Assembly (NCBI RefSeq): GCF_900091555.1
Contig: NZ_FMCX01000006.1
Coordinates: forward strand, 1-64,000
Source of the DNA: Micromonospora mirobrigensis
GTDB taxonomy: Bacteria; Actinomycetota; Actinomycetes; Mycobacteriales; Micromonosporaceae
Direction: 5' to 3'
Length of the DNA stretch: 64,000 nt
Below are positions 16,794 through 25,248 of the stretch, in pieces; positions within the stretch are counted from its first letter, which is position 1; every line of letters starts with the position of its first letter. Below the pieces are notes generated by a model, which had not been told where the DNA came from, did no database searches, and saw nothing but the letters and a program-made list of their open reading frames with translations. Position numbers and translations under genes: made by a program.

Positions 16794-17990
16794 GTGAAGG
16801 CTCGCCTGGGTGCGGTGCTTTTCGGCGTAGGCGTCCTGTCTCTCGCCCTCGCTGCGGGAACGGCTTTCTACGTGGCTCCGTCGGTGACGAAGCTGCCGTA
16901 CGACCTGACGTTCTGCAACGCCAAGGGTGAGCCGGACGGTTGCCTGCGGGCGAGCGTCGCGGTCGCCGACAACGCGACCTACATGCAGGTGATCGAGGGT
17001 AAGCCGACGATCCAGACCGGCACCCTCAGGGCCACCACCGAGGTGGTGCCGCAGGCCAACACGACCAAGAACGAGATGAAGGGCGACCTCGAGGGCGAGG
17101 CGGTGGTCTGGGACGCGTACGGCACGGTGGTCCGGACCGACCGTACCGGCGACGAGGCGGACGTCAGCAAGTACGCCGCTGAGCTGGCGCTGGACCGCAC
17201 GACGGCCGCGGGGCGGGCCTGGGACAAGCAGTACCTGGACACCGACGGCAAGACCAGTGACCAGGACCAGGTCAGCTTCGAAGGGCAGACCTACAAGTTC
17301 CCGTTCCACTCGGCGAAGAGGGACTACAAGTACTTCGACCGCGACCTGCGCCGGGCGACGCCGATCAAGTTCGACGGCACCGAGCAGATCAAGGGAACCG
17401 AGGCGTACCGGTACGTGCAGGTGATCGACGAGACCGAGCTGCCGACGCCGGAGGGCTCGCTGACCGCGCTGGCCAACGCCCTCGCCCCGGGCGCCACCAC
17501 CGGCAAGGTGACCTACAGCAACACCCGGACCATCTGGGTGGAGCCGGTCAGCGGCAACTTCGTCAAGGTGCGCGAGCAGCAGAAGAAGAACTTCGTGCCG
17601 GACCAGGGCAGCGAGGTGAAGCTGCTGGACGCCGACTTCGTGTACGACGACGCGACGATCACCAACAGCGTGAAGTCGGCCGGGGAGACCCGGGACAAGC
17701 TCCAGCTGATCGGTCGTACGCTGCCGATCGGCCTGGCGGTCCTCGGTGCGCTGCTGCTGCTCGTCGGGCTCTGGCTGGTGCTGTCCGGCCGGCGGGCGGG
17801 CACGGTGGACGCCCGGCACCGCGCCGACGACGGCCCGGTCGACGAGCCGGTGACCGAGGAGCGGCCGGCCGAGCGTGAGGGCGGCCCGCTCTCCGACGAG
17901 ATCCCGCCGGCGTCGACGAACTGGAAGTCCGACGACGAGGCCACGGTGCCGGTGCAGCGCGCCGGAGCGGACGAGTCCGAGAAGCACTGA
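16794..17990 (+). CDS. DUF3068 (PorA-type) membrane-anchored protein
   Basis: 398 aa from GTG with GAGGAGG upstream. One N-terminal helix (about 5-27), a large extracytoplasmic domain, and a second helix at about 313-335 (LPIGLAVLGALLLLVGLW), then an acidic cytoplasmic tail. The domain matches DUF3068, called porin PorA family in databases; M. tuberculosis Rv0227c, also in the aftD neighbourhood, is of this type. Two-helix topology argues against a true beta-barrel porin. Function is unknown, probably envelope related. A strong terminator follows 19 bp after the stop. Confidence 0.8.
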   Translation: MKARLGAVLFGVGVLSLALAAGTAFYVAPSVTKLPYDLTFCNAKGEPDGCLRASVAVADNATYMQVIEGKPTIQTGTLRATTEVVPQANTTKNEMKGDLEGEAVVWDAYGTVVRTDRTGDEADVSKYAAELALDRTTAAGRAWDKQYLDTDGKTSDQDQVSFEGQTYKFPFHSAKRDYKYFDRDLRRATPIKFDGTEQIKGTEAYRYVQVIDETELPTPEGSLTALANALAPGATTGKVTYSNTRTIWVEPVSGNFVKVREQQKKNFVPDQGSEVKLLDADFVYDDATITNSVKSAGETRDKLQLIGRTLPIGLAVLGALLLLVGLWLVLSGRRAGTVDARHRADDGPVDEPVTEERPAEREGGPLSDEIPPASTNWKSDDEATVPVQRAGADESEKH

Positions 17991-18008
17991 TCCATCCGCA
18001 CCATCCGC

Positions 18009-18041
18009 CGAGGGGCGGGCCGGACTCCGGCCCGCCCCTCG
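18009..18041 (+). terminator. Terminator after DUF3068 gene
   Basis: Perfect 15-bp stem CGAGGGGCGGGCCGG with complement, loop ACT. No long T tract, as is usual in high-GC actinobacteria. Confidence 0.75.
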
Positions 18042-18069
18042 GTGTCTCCGCGGAGACGCCCGGTAGTCG

Positions 18070-18297
18070 TTACGTGATCGTAATATGTCGATGGTTTGGG
18101 AACCCACGGTGACGAGCCGCGACCCTTTGGTCCGGTTTGGAGTCGGCTGACGGTCCTGCCGCCGCGGACCACGGTGGACGCAGAGTGATCGTCCCACCGA
18201 ACTCGCACCCGGCCGCCACGAGCGACGCCGATCGGCCTCTTGTGACCCACGCCGCACCGGGTGCACCATCATCCGCAGTTCGTTACCCGTCGGTAAC
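18070..18297. promoter_or_regulatory. Candidate control region of the DUF6230/DUF6114 operon
   Basis: The 338-bp gap before the DUF6230 start holds two perfect inverted repeats: TTACG-TGAT-CGTAA at 18070-18083 and GTTACC-CGTC-GGTAAC at 18282-18297. They resemble TetR-family operators in layout and share the TTAC/GTAA ends. The second lies 83 bp before the start codon. No regulator gene is adjacent. Nothing else recognisable in the gap. Confidence 0.45.
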
Positions 18298-18379
18298 AGA
18301 AGCACCGGCCCGGCACGGGGCCATCCCCCCACCGGCGGACGCGGGCCACCACCACCCCGAACGCACCGAGGAGGAATCC

Positions 18380-18988
18380 GTGCAGAACCGGATCGAGAAC
18401 TTCGGACGTACCCGCTGGCGGCGCTTCGCCGCCATGATGGTGCCGGCGACCGCCGTCGCCGGGGCCATCCTCTTCGGGATCGCCAACGGCGCGATCGCCG
18501 CCGACATCACCGTCTCCGGCAAGCAGTTCAAGATCTCCGCCCAGGAGCTCGACGGGCAGGGCTTCAAGCAGTACGGCGGCGTGGTGAAGGAGAAGGACGG
18601 CAAGATCCACCCCGTCGCCCTCTCCGAGATCGGCCACGCCGACCTGACCAGGATGTGCCAGTCGGTCGACGCCAGCCTGCCCGGCCTGCCGGTGGTGCTG
18701 CGGATCGAGGCCGGCGGCGGCAGCGAGCCGGCCAGCGCCGACGGGCTGCTGATCGCGATGGACTCGCTCGAGGGCGACGCCACCTTCACCCGGATCAACA
18801 TCGGCCGTGACGCCAGTGACCTCAACCCGAACGCCCTCGCCGGCTCCTTCGGCCAGGACGCCCAGAAGGTGAACATCACCAAGCTGCGCCAGGTCGCCCG
18901 CTACACCACCGCCGGCACCTTCAACCTCAAGGGGCTGAAGCTGGCCGTGCACGCGTTCGACGACGCCAAGGGCAAGGAGTGCTTCTGA
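18380..18988 (+). CDS. DUF6230 family secreted/membrane-anchored protein
   Basis: 202 aa from GTG 18380, placed 6 nt after GAGGAGG; the frame is open upstream but without a better site. A basic N-terminus (TRWRRF) is followed by a hydrophobic segment (about 17-36, ending NGAIAAD), then a soluble beta-rich domain with two conserved Cys (MCQSV and the C-terminal KECF) that could form a disulfide. It pairs with the DUF6114 gene downstream, a pairing conserved in many actinomycetes. No enzymatic motif. Role unknown; an envelope or lipid-linked process is a guess from context. Confidence 0.75.
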   Translation: MQNRIENFGRTRWRRFAAMMVPATAVAGAILFGIANGAIAADITVSGKQFKISAQELDGQGFKQYGGVVKEKDGKIHPVALSEIGHADLTRMCQSVDASLPGLPVVLRIEAGGGSEPASADGLLIAMDSLEGDATFTRINIGRDASDLNPNALAGSFGQDAQKVNITKLRQVARYTTAGTFNLKGLKLAVHAFDDAKGKECF

Positions 18989-19110
18989 GCTGACCGGCCG
19001 GCTCGCGGCCGGCGCCGTCGCCGGGGACCACCCCACCCCGGCGGCCGGTCCGCCGCGAGCCGACCGGTCCCGCCCCCGACCCGAGAACCCCACCGCCAGG
19101 AGGTCACCTC

Positions 19111-20628
19111 GTGACACCCGTGGATCCGCAGCCCGCCCGCTCGGGGCGTACCACCGGGGCGTGGGGCCGCTTCCGGCGCTGGCGACGCAGCCGCCCGTTC
19201 TGGGGCGGCCTGCTCACCGTGCTGGCCGGCGTCGAGCTCTTCGTCAGCGGCAAGCTCACCCTGGCCGGGCTCAGCCTCGCCGTCGGCCCGACCGGCTTCC
19301 TCTCCTGGATCATCCCGGTCGGGCTGGTGACCTGCGGCCTGCTGATCTGGTTCAGCCCGTCCCAGCGGCTGTTCTACGCGATCATCGCGGCGGTCACCGC
19401 GGTCTACTCGCTCAAGGGCCTCAACCTGGGCGGGTTCTTCCTCGGCATGCTGCTCGGAATGGTCGGCAGCGCGCTCGCCTTCGCCTGGACGCCGACCGCC
19501 CGGCCGGCCCCCGCCGAGCCCGCCGGGGATGACGACCTCACCGGGCCCGCCGGGGGTGACGAGTTCGCCGGGGCGGAGGCGGTGCCCGCTCCCCGCCCGG
19601 CGGCCGCCGACCGGACGCTGGTCGACGAGCTGCTGCCCGCCCGGGACGAGGGTCCGCCGCCCGGGACGCCCGGCGCCCGTCACCGCGCCGTCGGGTTCAC
19701 CGCGATCGGGCTCACCCTGGCCGGGCTGCTCACCGTCCAGGGTCCGGCCCCGGTACGCGCCGCCCCGACCTGCCCGTCGACGGCGTCCGCAACCCCCTCC
19801 GGCCGGCCGGCGGCGCCAGCGCCGACCCCGACCGGCCCGACGCCGACCTCGGCCACCCCGTCGCCCGCCGACCCGACCCCGGGCCCGACCCAGGGCTCCG
19901 GCCACCTGATCGGTGACCTCCTCGACGGGATCGGCGACCTGCTGACCGGCGGCCGGCGCACCTCCACCGAACCCACCTCCGCCCCGAGCGGCACCCCCAC
20001 CGCCGGGGCCTCGCCCGGCCCCGACGCGACCAGCCCCACGCCGACCGGCTCCCCGAAGGCCGGTGACCCGGCGCCGTCCACCCCGGCGGGTCGGCCGTCG
20101 GCCTGCCCGGTGCCGCGCCCGACCACCGACCCGACGCCGACGCCGCCCGGCACGGCCCGGGTGACGCCGGGTGCGCCCCTGCCCCGGATCGCCGCCGACC
20201 CCGGTCAGCCGCGGGTGGCCGAGCAGCCGTCGAAGCTCACCGGCACCAAGGTCACCATGACCGGCCTGCGGTTCGCAGGGATCGTGGAGCTGCCAACCGC
20301 GAGTGGGAAGCTGCGGGCGTTGAAGTTCAGCATGCGTCGGGCGGTCACCGACGACTTCCTGCTGCGGGCGGGTGGCCCGGCCGGCACCACCGCCGGGTAC
20401 GCCACGAAGCGGCTGACCGTGCAGGGCGACGTGGACTTCTACGCGACCCGGTTCGTCGGCCGGCTGCTCGGCATCAAGATCACGCTGACCCCGAACCTGC
20501 CGATCCCGAACGGTATCCCGATCACCCTGCCGATCTCAATCACCTTCACCGACCCGGTGATCGACCTGGCGTACGTCAGCAGCAACACGCTGACCGCGCA
20601 GCCGGCGCTGCGCCTCACCCTCACCTGA
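19111..20628 (+). CDS. DUF6114 family membrane protein with Pro/Thr-rich stalk
   Basis: 505 aa. Four closely spaced N-terminal helices (about residues 29-125, including RPFWGGLLTVLAGVELF) form the DUF6114 region. A further hydrophobic helix near residue 195 leads into a long Pro/Thr/Ser-rich stretch (about 215-350), and a C-terminal beta-rich domain (about 360-505) with TKVTMTGLRFAGIVELP resembles the DUF6230 partner fold in length and character. AGGAGG precedes the GTG. Probably displays the C-terminal domain outside the membrane on a flexible stalk. Operon partner of the DUF6230 gene, 122 bp apart. Function unknown. Confidence 0.75.
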   Translation: MTPVDPQPARSGRTTGAWGRFRRWRRSRPFWGGLLTVLAGVELFVSGKLTLAGLSLAVGPTGFLSWIIPVGLVTCGLLIWFSPSQRLFYAIIAAVTAVYSLKGLNLGGFFLGMLLGMVGSALAFAWTPTARPAPAEPAGDDDLTGPAGGDEFAGAEAVPAPRPAAADRTLVDELLPARDEGPPPGTPGARHRAVGFTAIGLTLAGLLTVQGPAPVRAAPTCPSTASATPSGRPAAPAPTPTGPTPTSATPSPADPTPGPTQGSGHLIGDLLDGIGDLLTGGRRTSTEPTSAPSGTPTAGASPGPDATSPTPTGSPKAGDPAPSTPAGRPSACPVPRPTTDPTPTPPGTARVTPGAPLPRIAADPGQPRVAEQPSKLTGTKVTMTGLRFAGIVELPTASGKLRALKFSMRRAVTDDFLLRAGGPAGTTAGYATKRLTVQGDVDFYATRFVGRLLGIKITLTPNLPIPNGIPITLPISITFTDPVIDLAYVSSNTLTAQPALRLTLT

Positions 20629-20634
20629 CCGGGT

Positions 20635-20665
20635 CCCCGGGGCGGCCGGACCGACCGCCCCGGGG
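20635..20665. terminator. Bidirectional terminator
   Basis: Perfect 11-bp stem CCCCGGGGCGG / CCGCCCCGGGG with 9-nt loop between the convergent DUF6114 and DUF885 genes. Confidence 0.75.
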
Positions 20666-20676
20666 TCGTGCGTGGA

Positions 20677-22347
20677 TCAGAGCCGGCCGAGCGCCCGGCG
20701 CAGCGGGTCCAGGCCGAGCGAGCCCAGGTCGAGGGCCTGCCGGTGGAACTCCCTGAGGTCGAAGTCGGCGCCCTTGCGGGCCTTCGCCTCCTCCCGGGCC
20801 TGCAACCAGATCCGCTCGCCCACCTTGTACGACGGCGCCTGCCCCGGCCAGCCCAGGTAACGGTTGAGCTCGAAGCGCAGGTTCTCGTCCGGCACCCGGC
20901 AGTGCGCCCGCATGAACTCCCAGCCCAGCTCCGGCGTCCACCGCTCGCCCGGGTGGAAGCCGAACGGGTTGTCCTTCGGGATCTCCAGCTCCAGGTGCAT
21001 GCCGATGTCGACGATCACCCGGGCGGCCCGGAACGCCTGCCCGTCGAGCATGCCGAGCTTGTCGCCCGGGTCGTCCAGGTAGCCCAGCTCGTCCATCAGC
21101 CGCTCGGAGTAGAGCGCCCAGCCCTCACCGTGTCCGGAGACCCAGCAGAGCAGCCGCTGCCAGCGGTTGAGCAGCTCGGCCCGGACGGCGGTCTGCGCCA
21201 CCTGGAGGTGGTGGCCCGGCACGCCCTCGTGGTAGACCGTGGTCACCTCCCGCCAGGTGGAGAAGTCGGTAATGCCCTGCGGCACCGCCCACCACATCCG
21301 CCCCGGGCGGGAGAAGTCCTCGCTCGGGCCGGTGTAGTAGATCGCGCCGTCGCTGGTCGGGGCGAGGCAGCACTCGATCCGCCGGACCTGCTCCGGGATG
21401 TCGAAGTGGGTGCCGTGCAGCTCGCTGATCGCCTTGTCGGCGAGCGCCTGCATCCAGTCCCGGAACGCCTCCTTGCCCCGGATGGTCCGGGCCGGGTCGG
21501 CGTCCAGCGCGGCGACCGCCTCGTCGACGGTCGCGCCGGGGCCGACGATCCGCGCGGCCACCGTCCGCATGTCGGCCTCCAGGCGGGCCAGCTCCGCGAA
21601 CCCCCAGGCGTACGTCTCGTCGAGGTCGACCTTGGCGCCGAGGAAGTACTGCGACGCCAGCTCGTACCGGTCCCGCCCGGCGGCCTGCTTGTCCCGCCCG
21701 CGCGGTGCCAGCTCGGTGCGGAGGAACTGCCCGAACCCGGCGGTCGCCGCGGTCGCCGACGCCGCGCCCCGACGCAGCTCGGCGCCGAGCGCCCCGTCGG
21801 CGCCCAACCGCTCGACCAGCCCGTGGTAGAAGTTGTCGCCGTCCGGGTCGACCCAGGTGTCGCACTGCTTGGCCACCTCGGCCAGCTGGACCTTGGAGCT
21901 GATCTGCCCGGCGTCGGCCGCCTCGCGCAGCGTGGTCTTGTAGCCCTCCAGCGCGCCGGCCAGCTTGTTGAGCCGGGCGGCGATGTTGGCCTTCGCGTCG
22001 TCGGTGCCCGTGGGCATCAGGTCGAAGACCATCCGGATCTCGTGCAGGCCGCTGACGATCACGCTGACCTCGCTGGTCACCTCCCCGGCGTCGTAGCGGG
22101 CCAGCTCCAGGCCGAGGCGCTCCTGCATCGCCTCCTTGGCGGTCCGCTCCCGCTCCGACTCCGGCTCGGTGACGTCCAGGTCGGCCAGCGTGCGCCGGAC
22201 CAGGCCGGCGCGGGCCGCGTACCCCTCCGGCGACAGGTCGTCGAGCTGGTCGTCGTAGCCGGAGATGCCGACGTAGGTGGCGCCGCTCGGGCTCAGCGGC
22301 GCCCAGTCGGTCACGTAGCGGTTCGCGAGGTCATCGATTCGTCCCAC
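20677..22347 (-). CDS. DUF885 family metallohydrolase-like protein
   Basis: 556 aa from GTG 22347 (VGRIDDLANRYV). The sequence YHEGVPGHHLQ at about residue 371 gives the HExxGHH zinc signature of DUF885 proteins, and HGEGWALYSE about 50 residues later supplies the glutamate ligand. This family is related to gluzincin peptidases and is usually full-length near 560-590 aa, as here. No signal peptide, so cytosolic. Peptide hydrolysis is likely but no substrate is known. Monocistronic: terminator on one side and a 53-bp gap to the Uma2 gene upstream, which runs in the same direction. Confidence 0.85.
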   Translation of the reverse strand: MGRIDDLANRYVTDWAPLSPSGATYVGISGYDDQLDDLSPEGYAARAGLVRRTLADLDVTEPESERERTAKEAMQERLGLELARYDAGEVTSEVSVIVSGLHEIRMVFDLMPTGTDDAKANIAARLNKLAGALEGYKTTLREAADAGQISSKVQLAEVAKQCDTWVDPDGDNFYHGLVERLGADGALGAELRRGAASATAATAGFGQFLRTELAPRGRDKQAAGRDRYELASQYFLGAKVDLDETYAWGFAELARLEADMRTVAARIVGPGATVDEAVAALDADPARTIRGKEAFRDWMQALADKAISELHGTHFDIPEQVRRIECCLAPTSDGAIYYTGPSEDFSRPGRMWWAVPQGITDFSTWREVTTVYHEGVPGHHLQVAQTAVRAELLNRWQRLLCWVSGHGEGWALYSERLMDELGYLDDPGDKLGMLDGQAFRAARVIVDIGMHLELEIPKDNPFGFHPGERWTPELGWEFMRAHCRVPDENLRFELNRYLGWPGQAPSYKVGERIWLQAREEAKARKGADFDLREFHRQALDLGSLGLDPLRRALGRL

Positions 22348-22400
22348 GTTGCGAACCCTACGCGACCCCGGCGCCCGGGTGCCGACCCTGCTTGCGCTGT

Positions 22401-23000
22401 TCAGGGAAGGAGGTCGGCGGGGTCGAAGTCGATCGGGAATGGCAGGTCCGCGCACAGCCGTTGCCCGCTGACCGCCTGCGCGACGGTGTCGTAGCCACCG
22501 AACTCACCAATGGTGAAGAGTTCGACCGCCGCGTGCCTTAACCGGCGGGAGATCTCGACCCGCATGAAGTACGGCACCCGACCCTCGGCGCAGCGACGCG
22601 GCTTGTCGATGAAGTCCTGCCGGCGGCTGCTCGGCGAAACGAACTCGACGGCCATCGTGCACAGGTGGGCCGGGACCCACCGGTCCTCCTCGTCGGTCTT
22701 CGGGAGGTCGTGCAGGATCGTGACGTCCGGCTGAATCCAGAGCTGGGGCGCGAAGGTTAGATTCACCTGCCCGTACACGTAGAAGCCGGCGGCCTCAGCG
22801 GTTGGCCCGAGAAGGCGAATCAGCCTGCCCTCACCGAAACTGTTCGTGCCAACCTCAGCGGGCGTCATGACCAACCTTCCATCGATGCACTCGTACCGTG
22901 CATCGGGCAGTTCCGGCAGCGGGAGGTAGCGCTCCGCGAGCTGGGTCGTCCACATCCCGTCGAGGTCAACGAGCGGGTCGAAACGCATGGGCATGGCCAT
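22401..23000 (-). CDS. Uma2 family endonuclease-fold protein (DUF820)
   Basis: 199 aa from ATG with GAGGAGG upstream. It shows the PD-(D/E)xK pattern of Uma2 proteins: YECIDGRLVM near 38, QPDVTIL near 88, VEFVSPSSRRQDFIDK near 115-131 with the likely catalytic D, E and K. The family is abundant in cyanobacteria and actinobacteria, often in many copies, and its biological role is unclear. Some members are linked with mobile DNA. Upstream is the divergent EamA transporter, 106 bp away. Confidence 0.85.
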   Translation of the reverse strand: MAMPMRFDPLVDLDGMWTTQLAERYLPLPELPDARYECIDGRLVMTPAEVGTNSFGEGRLIRLLGPTAEAAGFYVYGQVNLTFAPQLWIQPDVTILHDLPKTDEEDRWVPAHLCTMAVEFVSPSSRRQDFIDKPRRCAEGRVPYFMRVEISRRLRHAAVELFTIGEFGGYDTVAQAVSGQRLCADLPFPIDFDPADLLP

Positions 23001-23107
23001 CGGGGCACCTCCTCGGCTGGTCAACGCACCACCACTGTAGGTGGTTCCTGTGGCGGTGGACACGGCGTCGGAATATCGCGGGACTTCGTCGTACCCCTGC
23101 GGCAGAG

Positions 23108-23140
23108 TGTCAGGGGTGAACGCCGCTATCACCCCTGACA
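23108..23140. promoter_or_regulatory. Perfect 12-bp inverted repeat over the EamA start codon
   Basis: TGTCAGGGGTGA and its exact complement TCACCCCTGACA flank a 9-nt loop. The likely GTG start (23116) lies within the left arm. As RNA it would hide the start codon; as DNA it could be an operator. Confidence 0.6.
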
Positions 23141-24096
23141 AGGCGCCGCTGCGCAGCTGGCTGCCGGGCTTCCTCGCGCTCGCCGCGATCTGGGGCTCGA
23201 GCTTCCTGTTCATCAAGGTCGGCATCCGCGAGCTGCACCCGCTCCAGCTCACCCTCTACCGGGTCGCCGCGGGCGCGGTCACCCTGCTCGTGGTGCTGGC
23301 GCTGCTGCGCGACCGGCTGCCCCGCGAGCCGCGGCTCTGGGCGCACCTGTTCGTGGTGGCGGCGCTCGGCGTGGCGCTTCCGTTCACCCTCTTCGGCTTC
23401 GGTGAACAGCGGGTCGAGTCGATGCTCGCCGGGATCTGGAACGCCACCACGCCGCTGATCGTGCTGCCGATGGCGGTGCTGGTGTTCCGCACCGAGCGGT
23501 TGACCCTGCGCAGCGCGGCCGGCCTGGGGCTGGGCTTCCTGGGCGTGCTGGTGGTGCTGGGGATCTGGGAGGGCGTCGGCGGGGCGCACTTCACCGGCCA
23601 GCTGATGTGCTTCGGCGCGGCGGCCTGCTACGGCGTCGCCATCCCGTACCAGAAGCGGTTCATCGCCGGGAGCAGCCACTCCGGCCTGTCGCTGTCGGCG
23701 GTGCAGCTGCTGCTGGCCACCCTCCAGCTCGCCGTGGTGGCGCCGCTGGTGGCCGGGGCGCCGCCGGTGCCCACCGACCTCTCCGGCGAGGTGCTGGCCA
23801 GCGTGCTGGCGCTCGGGGCGCTCGGCACCGGGCTGGCCTTCGTGATCAACATGCGGAACATCCGGGTGGCCGGGGCGAGCACCGCCTCCACCGTGACGTA
23901 CCTGATCCCGGTCTTCGCGGTGCTGATCGGCGCGCTGGCCCTCGACGAGCGGCTGAACTGGCACCAGCCGGTCGGCGCGGCGATCGTGCTGGTCGGGGTG
24001 GCGGTCACCCAGGGCCTGGTCGGTCGGCGGCGCCGTCGGCCGGTCGCCGCCGGCACCCCGGCCGTCCCCGCGGCGGAGCCGGCCGGCCGCCGCTGA
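23116..24096 (+). CDS. EamA/DMT family transporter
   Basis: 326 aa from GTG 23116 (329 aa if GTG 23107 is used). Ten hydrophobic helices in two EamA repeats; the first begins PGFLALAAIWGSSFLFIKVGI, the second FGAAACYGVAIPYQKRF. The C-terminus is basic and Pro/Ala rich. DMT-superfamily EamA proteins export metabolites such as amino acids or other small molecules; substrate cannot be read here. The translation start lies inside a stable hairpin and no good Shine-Dalgarno is visible outside it. The stop is 7 bp from the end of the convergent PHP gene. Confidence 0.85.
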   Translation: MNAAITPDKAPLRSWLPGFLALAAIWGSSFLFIKVGIRELHPLQLTLYRVAAGAVTLLVVLALLRDRLPREPRLWAHLFVVAALGVALPFTLFGFGEQRVESMLAGIWNATTPLIVLPMAVLVFRTERLTLRSAAGLGLGFLGVLVVLGIWEGVGGAHFTGQLMCFGAAACYGVAIPYQKRFIAGSSHSGLSLSAVQLLLATLQLAVVAPLVAGAPPVPTDLSGEVLASVLALGALGTGLAFVINMRNIRVAGASTASTVTYLIPVFAVLIGALALDERLNWHQPVGAAIVLVGVAVTQGLVGRRRRRPVAAGTPAVPAAEPAGRR

Positions 24097-24103
24097 CCCG
24101 GGG

Positions 24104-25171
24104 TCAGCCGCGCGAGCTGGTCCACTTCACCAGGCGGGCGGCGGTCCAGGTGTTGACCACCCGGTCCGCCGGCACCCCGCACAGCGCCGCCCGTTCGCAG
24201 CCGAACCGCTGCCAGTCGAGCTGCCCGGGGGCGTGCGCGTCGGTGTCGATCGCGAACCGGCAGCCCGCCTCCAGGGCCCGGCGGATCAGCCGCTTCGGCG
24301 GGTCCTGCCGCTCCGGCCGCGAGTTGATCTCGACGGCGACGTCGTGCTCGGCGCAGGCGGCGAAGACGGCGTCCGCGTCGAAGTCGCTCTCCGCCCGGGT
24401 ACGCGCCCGGTGCGCCCGGTCGCCCGGCCCCTTCACCCCGGCCGGCCGGGAGGCCACCATCCGCCCGGTGCAGTGACCGAGGATGTCCAGGTGCGGGTTG
24501 GCGATCGCGGTCAGCATCCGCCGGGTCATCCTTCCCCGCTCGTCGTTCAGCCCGCTGTGCACCGAGCCGACCACCACGTCGAGGCGGGCCAGCAGCTCCT
24601 CGTCCTGGTCCAGTGAGCCGTCGGCGAGGATGTCCACCTCGATGCCGGTGAGGATGCGGAAGCCCTTGGGCAGCGCGTCGTTGATCGCGGCGACCTGGTC
24701 GAGCTGCCGGCGCAGCCGCTCCGCGGTCAGGCCCCGGGCCACCTTGAGCCGGGGGGAGTGGTCGGTGAGCACCACGTACTCGTGCCCCAGCTCGACGGCG
24801 GCGAGCGCCATCTCCTCGATCGGCGACCCGCCGTCGGACCAGTCGGAGTGGGTGTGGCAGTCACCGCGCAGCGCCTCCCGCAGCGCGGTCGCCGCGGCGT
24901 CCAGGTCGGTGCCCTCGGTGGCGACCAGCCGACGCAGGTAGACCGGCTCCTCGCCGGCCAGCGACTCGGCCACGCAGCGGGCCGTGACGTCACCGACGCC
25001 GGGCAGCTCGGTGAGGGTGCCGGCGTGGGCCCGCCCGGCGACCTCCCCGGCGGGCAGCGCGGACAGCGCCTTGGCGGCCGAGCGGAACGCCCGTACCCGG
25101 TAGGTGGCCTCGTTGGCCCGCTCCAGCAGGAACGCGATCCGCCGCAGGTCGGCGATGGGATCCCGGCTCAT
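24104..25171 (-). CDS. PHP domain hydrolase with N-terminal helix-hairpin-helix region (PolX-like)
   Basis: 355 aa. Residues 1-100 resemble the 8-kDa/HhH part of family-X DNA polymerases (LTELPGVGDVTARCVAESL at 53-71). A PHP domain follows, with CHTHSDWSDG at about 105-114, LTDHSP near 136, GSVHSG near 202 and DTDAHAP near 320 supplying metal ligands. The polymerase palm domain is missing, so this matches the stand-alone HhH-PHP proteins of actinobacteria. A metal-dependent phosphoesterase or nuclease acting on DNA ends is the natural guess; not proven. Start ATG with no clear ribosome site. Confidence 0.85.
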   Translation of the reverse strand: MSRDPIADLRRIAFLLERANEATYRVRAFRSAAKALSALPAGEVAGRAHAGTLTELPGVGDVTARCVAESLAGEEPVYLRRLVATEGTDLDAAATALREALRGDCHTHSDWSDGGSPIEEMALAAVELGHEYVVLTDHSPRLKVARGLTAERLRRQLDQVAAINDALPKGFRILTGIEVDILADGSLDQDEELLARLDVVVGSVHSGLNDERGRMTRRMLTAIANPHLDILGHCTGRMVASRPAGVKGPGDRAHRARTRAESDFDADAVFAACAEHDVAVEINSRPERQDPPKRLIRRALEAGCRFAIDTDAHAPGQLDWQRFGCERAALCGVPADRVVNTWTAARLVKWTSSRG

Positions 25172-25190
25172 GCCCGGATAACCTACGCGC

Positions 25191-25225
25191 CCGCGCCGCC
25201 GGTCGGGGTACGACCGGCGGCGCGG
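25191..25225 (-). terminator. Terminator of the GH81 gene
   Basis: Perfect 15-bp stem CCGCGCCGCCGGTCG with complement and 5-nt loop, 24 bp beyond the GH81 stop on the minus strand and before the PHP start. Confidence 0.75.
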
Positions 25226-25248
25226 GTTGGTGGTGGTGCGTCAGCGGA

